Source: Casp-actino8 sp001510335 (lineage in GTDB: Bacteria; Actinomycetota; Acidimicrobiia; Acidimicrobiales; Ilumatobacteraceae). Taken from it: DNA of 64,000 nucleotides. Below are positions 52,372 to 61,334 of this stretch, piece after piece. Below the pieces are notes generated by a model. That model was not told the DNA's origin, did no database searches, and saw nothing but the letters and a program-made list of their open reading frames with translations. The stretch lies in the NCBI GenBank assembly GCA_027729635.1, contig JAQCEM010000005.1, positions 1-64,000 on the forward strand, written 5' to 3'. Every line of letters starts with the position of its first letter. Position 1 is the stretch's first letter. The translations under genes were made by a program, and so were the position numbers.

Positions 52372-55300
52372 GAGCCACCTCCATCACGCGATTCAATGTT
52401 TCTTCTTCGTTGAGTCCATTTGATTTGGCGTCAGCCATGACTTCAAGAACCCGCTTGTAGTCACGAGGCATGACTTTGCGGAAGTTGGCTGACTCGGTTG
52501 CCCAACTACCTAAAACCTTCGCGGCAACGGCACTATCGGTTTCGGTGAGATGCACCGTCAGGATTGCCTTCAACTCTTCAAGATCTGCACTTGACAGTGA
52601 TTCAAGCTCGACCAACTCGTAGTTGACCTTGGCCCCAAATACCGATTGCGGGTCGTAGACATAAGCGATACCACCAGACATACCAGCCGCAAAGTTGCGA
52701 CCAGTCGGTCCAAGCACTACGACTCGACCACCGGTCATGTATTCGCAACCGTGGTCGCCGACACCTTCGACGACTGCTGTTGCTCCCGAGTTACGCACAC
52801 AGAAACGTTCACCGACCATCCCACGCAAGTAGATTTCGCCGCTGGTTGCGCCATAACCAATAACGTTGCCAGCAATGACATTGTCTTCGGCGACAAATGA
52901 AGTCGAGCTATCGGGCCGTACCACAATGCGACCACCCGACAAACCTTTACCGACATAGTCGTTGGCGTCTCCAGCAAGACGCAAGGTGATTCCCTTTGGT
53001 ACGAAGGCGCCAAAACTCTGGCCAGCGGATCCGCTGAAGTCGATGCTGATGGTGTCATCGGGCAGACCAGCGCCAGCCCAACGACGAGTTACTGCATTGC
53101 CCAGCATCGTTCCGACCGTACGGTTGATGTTCTGAATCGGGGATGAGAAACGAATCTTCTCGCCAGTTTCTATGCTCTTGGCAGCACGAGCCATGAGTTC
53201 GTTGTCAAGCGCTCCACTCAACCCATGATCTTGGGCGACCGAGTTGTACATCGTCTGCTCGTAGGGGTTTTGAGCCACCGCAAGAATCGGCGAAATATCA
53301 AGGCCCTTGGCTTTCCAGTGATCGATGGCATCTTTGGTGTTCAGCAATTCGCTACGCCCCACCATCTCTTCAATCGTACGGAATCCAAGTTCAGCCATGA
53401 TCTCGCGAACCTCTTCGGCAATGAATTCAAAAAAGTTCACGACGAACTCAGGCTTGCCACTAAAGCGTGCTCGCAGAACTGGGTTCTGGGTGGCAACACC
53501 AACTGGGCAAGTGTCAAGGTGACATGCACGCATCATGACGCAACCGCTCACAACAAGCGGAGCCGTCGCGAAACCAAACTCTTCTGCTCCGAGAAGTGCG
53601 GCCACAACGACGTCACGTCCGGTCTTCATCTGTCCATCTGCCTGCACAACAATGCGGTCGCGTAAACCATTCAGCATCAACGTCTGCTGTGCTTCGGCTA
53701 AACCGAGTTCCCAAGGGCCACCTGCATGTTTCAGCGATGTCAACGGTGATGCCCCAGTCCCACCATCGTGGCCAGAAATCAGAACGACGTCTGCTTTGGC
53801 CTTGCTCACACCAGCAGCAACTGTTCCAACTCCAACTTCCGCAACTAACTTCACATGTACACGCGCTAACGGGTTTGAGTTCTTGAGGTCGTGAATGAGT
53901 TGCTTGAGATCTTCAATCGAATAGATGTCGTGGTGAGGCGGCGGACTAATGAGTCCAACGCCTGGCGTCGAGTAACGAGTCTTCGCTATCCATGGGTACA
54001 CCTTGTACCCAGGCAATTGTCCGCCTTCGCCCGGCTTGGCGCCTTGAGCCATCTTGATCTGCAAATCATCAGCATTCACGAGGTATTCGCTCGTCACGCC
54101 AAATCGACCAGATGCCACTTGCTTGATTGACGAACGAAGCGTCGGGTCATGGAGGCGCTCTGGATCTTCGCCACCTTCGCCGGTATTGCTCTTGCCGCCA
54201 ATTGAGTTCATCGCAACTGCAAGAGTTTCATGAGCCTCGGCCGAAATTGATCCATAACTCATTGCACCCGTTGAGAATCGCTTCACAATGTTTGACACCG
54301 ATTCAACTTCGTCAATTGAAATAGGCGTACGACCATTTCTGTTGAATTCAAAAAGACCACGCAAAGTAGCGAGGTGCCTTGACTGATCATTCACCAACTG
54401 GGTGTACTGTCGAAAAATGTCGTAACGCTTGGCGCGAGTTGCATGCTGCAACTTAAATACCGTCTCGGGGTTGAATACGTGAAACTCGCCTTCACGACGC
54501 CACTGGTATTCACCACCGAGTTCAAGTTTGCGATGCGCGCGACGCTCAGGGTTCTTCGGGTAGGCAACGGCATGACGCGATGCAACTTCTGAGGCGATCT
54601 CATCAAGTCCGATTCCACCGAGGCGACTGACGGTTCCGGTGAAATACTCATCGATCAGTTCGGTGCCGAGACCAATGGCTTCAAAGATCTGTGCTCCGGT
54701 GTACGAAGCGACAGTACTCACGCCCATCTTCGACATCACTTTCAAGATGCCCTTGCCAGAGGCCTTGATGTACTTCTTCAGTGCATATTCGGCATCAACG
54801 CCACCAAGACCATGAACATCTTCCCGAATCATGTCTTCGATTGATTCAAAGGCGAGGTACGGGTTGATCGCTCCAGCACCGAAGCCAACCAAGAGAGCCA
54901 TGTGATGCACTTCGCGAGCATCGCCCGACTCAACAATCAGACCAACTTGTGTACGAGTTTTTTCACGAATGAGATGGTGGTGAACTGCCGCAGTCAACAA
55001 CAACGACGGAATCGGAGCCAATACTTCATCGCTATTGCGATCAGATAAAACAATGACCCGAGCACCAGATTCGATTGCTGCAGAAACTCCTGCCCTGATG
55101 TCATCAAGCGCGCCCTTCAGGGCCTCTCCACCACCGCCGACGCGGTACAAGCCCGAGACAACATGCGCATGAAGTTCTGGAAACGAACCGTCGTCATCGG
55201 CATGAACGATCTTGGCGAGTTCATCGTTGTCAATGATCGGAAAAGGCAATACCAATTGGCGACAACTCTCTGGACCCGGATTCAGCAAGTTGCTTTCGGG

Positions 55301-56926
55301 ACCAATGGTTGAACCAACGCTCGTCACGACTTCTTCACGAATCGCGTCAAGGGGCGGGTTGGTTACTTGAGCAAACAACTGCTGGAAGTAATCAAACAAC
55401 AGTCGCGGACGATCGGACAACACCGCAATTGGTGTGTCGGTTCCCATTGAACCAATCGGTTCAGTTCCGGTTTTCGAAGTTGGTGCAAGGATGACCTTGA
55501 GTTCTTCGTGCGTATACCCAAACATCTGCTGACGGCGCATCACGCTGTCGTGGCTGTAGACCATGTGTTCGCGTTCGGGAAGGTCGGCGAGTTCGATCAA
55601 TCCGTCCGACAACCATTCTTCATACGGTTCGGCAGCGGCCAATGATTGCTTGATCTCTTCGTCTTCAACAATGCAACCTTGTGCAGTATCAATCAAAAAC
55701 ATACGGCCAGGCTGCAAACGTCCCTTTCGCACCACTTTGCTTTGATCTATATCGAGAACACCGACTTCTGAGGCCAGCACGACCATGTCATCGTCGGTCA
55801 CCCAAAAACGACTCGGGCGTAGTCCGTTACGGTCGAGTACTGCACCAATCACAGTTCCGTCAGTGAACGCCACACAGGCTGGTCCATCCCAAGGTTCCAT
55901 CAATGACGAATGGAAGCGATAGAAAGCCCGCTTCTTGGCGTCCATCGTTTCATGATTCTCCCAAGCTTCAGGAATCATCATGAGTACGGCATGCGGCAAT
56001 GAACGTCCACCAAAGTGCAAGAGCTCAAGTACTTCGTCAAAACTTGCCGAGTCACTACCGCCAACGGTGCAAATCGGGAATGCTCGTTCAAGACCTGGAA
56101 TGAGATCGGACTGCAACAGTGCCTCACGCGTACGCATCCAGTTGCGATTGCCTTGCACCGTGTTGATTTCTCCGTTATGAGCGATGAATCGATATGGGTG
56201 AGCCAACGGCCACGATGGAAAAGTATTCGTTGAGAAGCGGCTGTGCACCAAAGCCAAAGCACTCTCGACTCGCTCATCGGCAAGATCGGGATAGAACGCT
56301 CCAAGTTGCGGAGTCGTGAACATGCCCTTGTAAATAATCGTGCGGCAACTCAAAGAAGGGAAATACGTCTTTTGTTCGGCCGGAAGATCATGTTCGACTC
56401 GCTTACGAGTCACAAACACTCTGCGATCAAGATCAATGCCTGAAGCACCTTGAGGATCGCTCAAGAACAACTGGCGAAATGTTGGCATGACTGCTCGTGC
56501 ACCCGCACCAAGAGTCGTGGGGTCAGTCGGAACATCACGCCAGCCCAAAACAGTGAGACCTTCTTCGCGAGCGATGGCTTCAATTGCACTCTGAGCTTTG
56601 GCGGCAACAGAAACATCTGACGGCAAGAAAGCCATACCAACGACGTACGAACCAGCGACTGGCAATTCAAAGTTGACGACACCGCGCAAGAAACGATCGG
56701 GAATCTGCAACAACACACCAGCACCGTCACCAGTGTCAGCCTCGGCACCAGTGGCGCCACGATGTTCCATGTTGCACAGTGCACCGAGCCCGCGCTTGAC
56801 GATGTCGTGCGAGGCGCGACCCTTGATGTCGGCGACAAACGAGACACCACAGGCATCATGCTCAAAGCGAGGGTCATATAAGCCATGCGCTGTCGGCAGG
56901 CCAGAAGGATTGATCTGGGGGTACAT
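52364..56926 (-). CDS. gltB: glutamate synthase large subunit
   Basis: About 1520 residues. The N-terminal glutamine amidotransferase nucleophile is Cys26 (HDACGVSFV), expected after removal of a short propeptide. The central and FMN-binding domains follow, with GYKVYPWIAKTRYSTPGVGL and GGTGASPLTSLKHAG, the iron-sulfur cysteines in CHLDTCPVGVATQ, and the C-terminal GXGXG beta-helix (SGGRIVVRP, GNVIGYGATSGEIYLRG). ATG at 56926 has a GAGAG site at proper distance; 56932 is an alternative. About 430 bases without a gene lie upstream. Confidence 0.95.
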   Translation of the reverse strand: MYPQINPSGLPTAHGLYDPRFEHDACGVSFVADIKGRASHDIVKRGLGALCNMEHRGATGAEADTGDGAGVLLQIPDRFLRGVVNFELPVAGSYVVGMAFLPSDVSVAAKAQSAIEAIAREEGLTVLGWRDVPTDPTTLGAGARAVMPTFRQLFLSDPQGASGIDLDRRVFVTRKRVEHDLPAEQKTYFPSLSCRTIIYKGMFTTPQLGAFYPDLADERVESALALVHSRFSTNTFPSWPLAHPYRFIAHNGEINTVQGNRNWMRTREALLQSDLIPGLERAFPICTVGGSDSASFDEVLELLHFGGRSLPHAVLMMIPEAWENHETMDAKKRAFYRFHSSLMEPWDGPACVAFTDGTVIGAVLDRNGLRPSRFWVTDDDMVVLASEVGVLDIDQSKVVRKGRLQPGRMFLIDTAQGCIVEDEEIKQSLAAAEPYEEWLSDGLIELADLPEREHMVYSHDSVMRRQQMFGYTHEELKVILAPTSKTGTEPIGSMGTDTPIAVLSDRPRLLFDYFQQLFAQVTNPPLDAIREEVVTSVGSTIGPESNLLNPGPESCRQLVLPFPIIDNDELAKIVHADDDGSFPELHAHVVSGLYRVGGGGEALKGALDDIRAGVSAAIESGARVIVLSDRNSDEVLAPIPSLLLTAAVHHHLIREKTRTQVGLIVESGDAREVHHMALLVGFGAGAINPYLAFESIEDMIREDVHGLGGVDAEYALKKYIKASGKGILKVMSKMGVSTVASYTGAQIFEAIGLGTELIDEYFTGTVSRLGGIGLDEIASEVASRHAVAYPKNPERRAHRKLELGGEYQWRREGEFHVFNPETVFKLQHATRAKRYDIFRQYTQLVNDQSRHLATLRGLFEFNRNGRTPISIDEVESVSNIVKRFSTGAMSYGSISAEAHETLAVAMNSIGGKSNTGEGGEDPERLHDPTLRSSIKQVASGRFGVTSEYLVNADDLQIKMAQGAKPGEGGQLPGYKVYPWIAKTRYSTPGVGLISPPPHHDIYSIEDLKQLIHDLKNSNPLARVHVKLVAEVGVGTVAAGVSKAKADVVLISGHDGGTGASPLTSLKHAGGPWELGLAEAQQTLMLNGLRDRIVVQADGQMKTGRDVVVAALLGAEEFGFATAPLVVSGCVMMRACHLDTCPVGVATQNPVLRARFSGKPEFVVNFFEFIAEEVREIMAELGFRTIEEMVGRSELLNTKDAIDHWKAKGLDISPILAVAQNPYEQTMYNSVAQDHGLSGALDNELMARAAKSIETGEKIRFSSPIQNINRTVGTMLGNAVTRRWAGAGLPDDTISIDFSGSAGQSFGAFVPKGITLRLAGDANDYVGKGLSGGRIVVRPDSSTSFVAEDNVIAGNVIGYGATSGEIYLRGMVGERFCVRNSGATAVVEGVGDHGCEYMTGGRVVVLGPTGRNFAAGMSGGIAYVYDPQSVFGAKVNYELVELESLSSADLEELKAILTVHLTETDSAVAAKVLGSWATESANFRKVMPRDYKRVLEVMADAKSNGLNEEETLNRVMEVARG

Positions 56927-56947
56927 CGTCATCTCTCTAGGTTCCAC

Positions 56948-57356
56948 GAACTAAATGGGTTGTGGCTCCCGGGACGACGCTGGCCCGATCGACAAAGACA
57001 ACTCTATGGTCTGCCTCGGCTTCCAGCCAACCAATTAAGCCCGCTTGTTTCTCATTGCCGAATATCGCCTTGTGAAAAAGGTGACACCGACTAAGTTCAA
57101 AATGTGAAGAACAAGGTGCCCACAGAACTTCGGACCCAAAAGACTAAGCAGAATTCGGCTGAAGGAGAATCCTCAATAAATCCAAAATCTGCATTTGATC
57201 AGACGATCAGGCCACCTTTAAGAACGGCCAAACTAGGCAACCTTCCGCGACACAAGTCTCAGATGAAAACAGAAACAGCCATCAACGAAGACCGAGGTGA
57301 CTGAGCGAGATTATCTCTTTTCGCCTATTTTCCGAAGAGTGGAGACCTTGCAGTTT
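56948..57356. other. gene-free stretch upstream of gltB
   Basis: About 400 bases between the crotonase stop and gltB. It probably contains the gltB promoter and leader. I see no convincing gene: short open frames have no ribosome site or family. TGATC repeats occur near 57198. No known riboswitch could be folded by eye. Confidence 0.5.
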
Positions 57357-58178
57357 TCAGCTCGGGTCGATGAAGTTGGCGGGGCGCTTTTCGAAGTTCG
57401 ACATCACGGCCTCAACCTGATTCGGGCGACCAATCAATGAGCCAATGACCCGACGTTCTTCGGCGAACTGTTCGGCCGCGCCAGCCGAAAACACTCGGTT
57501 AAACAGTTCCTTAGACCCGCGAATTGCGTCGGGGCTACGGCCAGCGATTTCGGCGGCCATCACCATTGCATCTTCGCGAGGTGTATCTGACAAACGGGTC
57601 GCCAGTCCCAAATCAAAGGCTTCACGGCCGCTAAACACTCGCGCCGTGAACGTCAGTTCTTTAGCGACATCGGGACGTACCAAATTCGACAGAACCTGAG
57701 TTCCACTCATATCGGGCACGAGACCCCAGTGAGTTTCACGAACCGACATCTGAGTATCGGGGTGCACGATGCGAATATCAGCACCAAGGCAAATCTGAAT
57801 TCCGCCGCCAAGAGCGTGTCCGTGGACAGCGGCAATCACCGGTAAGGGAATCTCTTGCCAGACCCAGGCGACTTGCTGACCAAGATGCGTAATGCGACCA
57901 GCGACCATGGTGCCCGGATTGCCTTCGCCGGCATTTTCGGCTTTCGTGCCACCGGCCATTTGCTGAAAGGAACCGAAGTCGAGCCCTGCACAAAAGGACG
58001 AACCCTCACCCGACAGCACCACGACGCGCACCGACTTATCGGACTTGAGTTTTTCTCCGGTAGCCGCCAAAGCCAAGAACATTTCATTGTCCAGGGCATT
58101 GCGCTTATCGGGACGGTTCATGCGCACATCGGCGATTCCGTTGCTAATAGTTACTGAGACGCGATCTTCAACAGCCAT
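57357..58178 (-). CDS. enoyl-CoA hydratase/isomerase (crotonase) family protein
   Basis: A 273-residue crotonase. The CoA/oxyanion segment NRPDKRNALDNEMF is near residue 20, GEGSSFCAGLDF near 57, and HGHALGGGIQICLGADIRI near 120, with the second oxyanion-hole glycines. In SVRETHWGLVPDMSGTQVL a catalytic Glu seems replaced (the usual EVxxGxxP becomes ETHWGLVP, Glu kept). It may hydrate or isomerise an enoyl-CoA. The ATG at 58178 is used as the first Met before the domain. It diverges from a membrane protein gene. Confidence 0.88.
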   Translation of the reverse strand: MAVEDRVSVTISNGIADVRMNRPDKRNALDNEMFLALAATGEKLKSDKSVRVVVLSGEGSSFCAGLDFGSFQQMAGGTKAENAGEGNPGTMVAGRITHLGQQVAWVWQEIPLPVIAAVHGHALGGGIQICLGADIRIVHPDTQMSVRETHWGLVPDMSGTQVLSNLVRPDVAKELTFTARVFSGREAFDLGLATRLSDTPREDAMVMAAEIAGRSPDAIRGSKELFNRVFSAGAAEQFAEERRVIGSLIGRPNQVEAVMSNFEKRPANFIDPS

Positions 58179-58233
58179 GGGTACATCTTGACAGGTCAAC
58201 AGTTCGGGTGTCGTAGCCTGCCAGACTCAACTT

Positions 58234-59829
58234 GTGGCTCGGTTTAAAGAACGACTCTCCCTCAGTCAGCTGACTGGCCAGGGGCCTTGGGTTTTAGCGG
58301 CGTACGGCCTTGCCGCATTGGGTGCACTAACCGTCGGCATCCTGCAATTTCGCCACGGTATCGTCCACCTACTCGACACTGTGACCTATTGGAGCGGAGC
58401 CGAGGCCACCAGCAACGGGCATCCATTCACGACCAATCTTGCACCATCATTTTCCAACTTCTCGGCGATTGAGTTTCTCGAACGTTCTGGCCGACTGCCA
58501 TTCGTGGACTTCCCTGTTGGCTATCCCCTAGTTGCCGGAGTACTCGGAATCATCATCGGAACTCGTCATGCGATGGAACTTGTATGCATCGTCGCTCTGA
58601 TCGCAATCGCGATTGCTTTCATTACTGGCGCCAAGAAATCAACCGAGTCTAAGATCGCCCCTTTATTGCTCGGCGCAACGGGAATCTTGATCACGATGTC
58701 ACCCGCAACCCGACTCGTCACCCAAGGTGCACTATCTGAACCGTTGTTTTGTGCGGTCGCATTGTGGCTCGTCATCGCACTCGCAAAATTCCGCAGTGAC
58801 GGAAAGTGGGCTCCTGTCGTTGCTCTGTCAATCGCTGCTGGCCTGTTGCGCTTTATCGGAGCACCGCTCGCGATACTCGCTGGATGGGAGCGCTATCAAA
58901 AGACTGGGCGCAAACTGTCATCTTTGATATGGACGATCGCGATGATGATCCCAGCCGCCTCCAATATTCTGTGGGCGTCATCTGCAGGTGGTGGACATAA
59001 CGCTGGATGGCGCGGACTCGGACGACTCGATATTGAAGTCTTCGTCCGCTCAATCGGCGGCTGGTTTGATGCCAAACAGGGCGACCTACGCCGGACGTAT
59101 TTCACGAATGAAGGTCCCTCATGGTGGTCATGGTTTGTCGCAACCGCCTGGCTAGTAGTGGTCATCGTTGCGCTCTACAGCATCGTGCGCCGACGTCATT
59201 TTCTGACAGCAACAGCCGAGTTCGCACTGGCAGCTTCAGCCATTATCTCGGCAGGATTAGTTGCGGGAATGATGGGATTTGATGCATTAGTGATTGCCGA
59301 TAACCGCTTGATGTTGCCAACTGGCATTCTCACTCTCGCGGCAATCGTTTGGTCAGTGCACGAATTCGTGAGCAAACAAAATGGATTACGTCGCACGCAA
59401 AGCTTTTCACCCGCGATGGCCAGCCTCATTCTTTTTGCCCTGCTTGCAGTACGACCCTGGAATATTGCCGAGAGCTTCAGCGATAGTTCTGAACTTAAGC
59501 CGTATTCAATTGCCGCGCTTCAATCGGGTGCCGCAATCATCATCACGAATGATGCCGACGGAGTCCATTGGGATACCGGCCTGCCGTCTGCGTATGCGCC
59601 ACTTCCGGTCAAAGCACTGACCGGAGAGGCTCAAGATGTCGCAACTTTGTATGCAGAACTTCCTTGCGCACTACTGCGACACAACGGTGCTGTCGTTCTG
59701 AGTAACGATTTCACTTTTTCGGGCGCAAACAACGAGTTGCTCACCCAAGAAGTTGAGGCTGACCGGTTAACAGTCGAGGCAACTGACTCGGCAACTGTCT
59801 ACTTCCCTACTGCTACTTCGTGTGATTGA
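58234..59829 (+). CDS. polytopic membrane protein, GT-C glycosyltransferase-like
   Basis: A 531-residue protein with around ten membrane helices (VLAAYGLAALGALTVGIL at the start, others spread through to residue 425) and a soluble tail. The first extracytoplasmic loop holds YWSGAEATSNGHP and RLPFVDFPVGYPLVAG, as in lipid-linked-sugar-using mannosyltransferases where an acidic residue acts after helix 1. Start is GTG at 58234. The end overlaps the convergent membrane protein by 31 bases. Sugar and acceptor unknown. Confidence 0.7.
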   Translation: MARFKERLSLSQLTGQGPWVLAAYGLAALGALTVGILQFRHGIVHLLDTVTYWSGAEATSNGHPFTTNLAPSFSNFSAIEFLERSGRLPFVDFPVGYPLVAGVLGIIIGTRHAMELVCIVALIAIAIAFITGAKKSTESKIAPLLLGATGILITMSPATRLVTQGALSEPLFCAVALWLVIALAKFRSDGKWAPVVALSIAAGLLRFIGAPLAILAGWERYQKTGRKLSSLIWTIAMMIPAASNILWASSAGGGHNAGWRGLGRLDIEVFVRSIGGWFDAKQGDLRRTYFTNEGPSWWSWFVATAWLVVVIVALYSIVRRRHFLTATAEFALAASAIISAGLVAGMMGFDALVIADNRLMLPTGILTLAAIVWSVHEFVSKQNGLRRTQSFSPAMASLILFALLAVRPWNIAESFSDSSELKPYSIAALQSGAAIIITNDADGVHWDTGLPSAYAPLPVKALTGEAQDVATLYAELPCALLRHNGAVVLSNDFTFSGANNELLTQEVEADRLTVEATDSATVYFPTATSCD

Positions 59830-61334
59830 TTATCTCGCTTGCGAATTCGCCGATAGCAGCGCTGAACGACAGGCACAACGAGTGCCAAGAACATCACCGT
59901 CACTATCGGATCAACCATCGTGCGAAAACGAGATTGCTCTCCAAGTTCGGCTATTGCCCCAACGATCACAGTAAATACCACGGTGAAAGATCCGATGAGA
60001 AAGACCGGCGCTGTTGAACTCAAAACTTTTCGTCGGAGCCGCTGAATGATCTGCCACAACCCAATCCAACCAATCGAGAGATACATCGGAATCAGCGTTA
60101 ACCCAAAGTCAGCCTGAGCTTCCAGTTGCCCGTAAATCGGCGTTCCCCAACCTTCGGTTGACAGTATTCCCCCGAAATCAAGTCGGGCAACCGAAAACAA
60201 TTGATCGAGTCCTCGCACAACCACCGAAGAACTCTCTGATGGAATCGGCGAAACTGCAATCGTTGTTCGCAAAGACCACATACGACCCTCAAGCCACGCT
60301 TCGGGGTGCTCTCTAATAACGGCGATGGCATCTTTGCCAGCTTGATCAAAGATCGGAAGGAAACACTCGGCGTTAAAGTTCGGACTCCATTGATCGGTTG
60401 TGCGAGTGAGCTCAGTCAGTGCTCGGAAGTTGTGCTCAGGCACACAAGGTTCGACAACATCTTGATAGAGCTCATAATTTCCAAATGGACCAATCATTGC
60501 GATGTCGGAGATTTGACCCTTCGCATACATTTCATCAAGGTCGTCTTTTGGCAGAACAGGAATGACAGCGCGTTGCATATTCATACCGAACCAACTCGAC
60601 AACGTCGCATGACCAAACACAACTTGGTTCTTGGCCATCCAGCCGCCCATGAAAATCACAGGGATTGACAACACCAAGATCGCCGATTTCCAGTTAATGC
60701 GATGTCGCATCAACCACAATCCGAATAGCACGATCAAGATGGCCCAAACCGGATGAAACAAACTTCGGGTGAGCGCAGTAACGGTGACCGCACTTGCCAA
60801 AATAATTAACGAGCGCCGCACATTCACTCTCCGCGACAAATCGGCGATGGCAATCAAAACCACCAGCAGCAGCCCAGCAGTTGCCAATTCGTACGTTGGT
60901 TCGAACGCACCTTTGAAAACTTCTGGGTGTAAAGTCGCAATCGACGCCACGATAACTGCGGTATTTCGCGACATTCCCAATCGTCGGGCTAACACCGCTG
61001 CGAGCCATGCGACGGCAATACCAATCGTCGCCATGAGTGCTTGCAGTGTGAGCCGATCAGAAAATGGCGATACCCAAGCAGCGGTGCCCAACAACAAGTT
61101 CCATAGCGGTGGCTGAATATGCAGATAGAAAACGCTGTGCAATGGATCGGTCGACAAGATGTCCCACGGAATGAGCTGCCAACCAAAATTGAGATAGTCA
61201 GTGTTGAATCTTTGACCGGTCAGACAAACGAGAACATAGACCGCGAACCAAATCAGAGCCGTGAGCGGACCAGCTTGGCGCAGAACTATGGGAACTTTGG
61301 TCGTTTCATTACGGGTTTCATTACGGAGCGACAT
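59799..61334 (-). CDS. polytopic membrane protein, GT39/GT-C-like
   Basis: About 511 residues with many membrane helices. The loop after helix 1 contains DYLNFGWQLIPWD and HIQPPLWNLLLGTA, the pattern of GT-C mannosyl- or arabinosyltransferase-like proteins. The ATG at 61334 overlaps the end of the acyltransferase gene upstream by 14 bases. A 12-base direct duplication in the N-terminal codons gives the NETRNET stretch. It likely acts with the acyltransferase on cell-surface glycans. Confidence 0.75.
   Translation of the reverse strand: MSLRNETRNETTKVPIVLRQAGPLTALIWFAVYVLVCLTGQRFNTDYLNFGWQLIPWDILSTDPLHSVFYLHIQPPLWNLLLGTAAWVSPFSDRLTLQALMATIGIAVAWLAAVLARRLGMSRNTAVIVASIATLHPEVFKGAFEPTYELATAGLLLVVLIAIADLSRRVNVRRSLIILASAVTVTALTRSLFHPVWAILIVLFGLWLMRHRINWKSAILVLSIPVIFMGGWMAKNQVVFGHATLSSWFGMNMQRAVIPVLPKDDLDEMYAKGQISDIAMIGPFGNYELYQDVVEPCVPEHNFRALTELTRTTDQWSPNFNAECFLPIFDQAGKDAIAVIREHPEAWLEGRMWSLRTTIAVSPIPSESSSVVVRGLDQLFSVARLDFGGILSTEGWGTPIYGQLEAQADFGLTLIPMYLSIGWIGLWQIIQRLRRKVLSSTAPVFLIGSFTVVFTVIVGAIAELGEQSRFRTMVDPIVTVMFLALVVPVVQRCYRRIRKRDNQSHEVAVGK

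Noticed and set aside
57104..57304. 66-codon open frame upstream of gltB
   Set aside because: No ribosome site, low-complexity polar composition and no family resemblance; more likely part of a leader region.
61303..61326. Two tandem copies of a 12-base unit (GTTTCATTACGG)
   Set aside because: A simple duplication inside the first codons of the GT-C-like gene; too short to be a repeat element.
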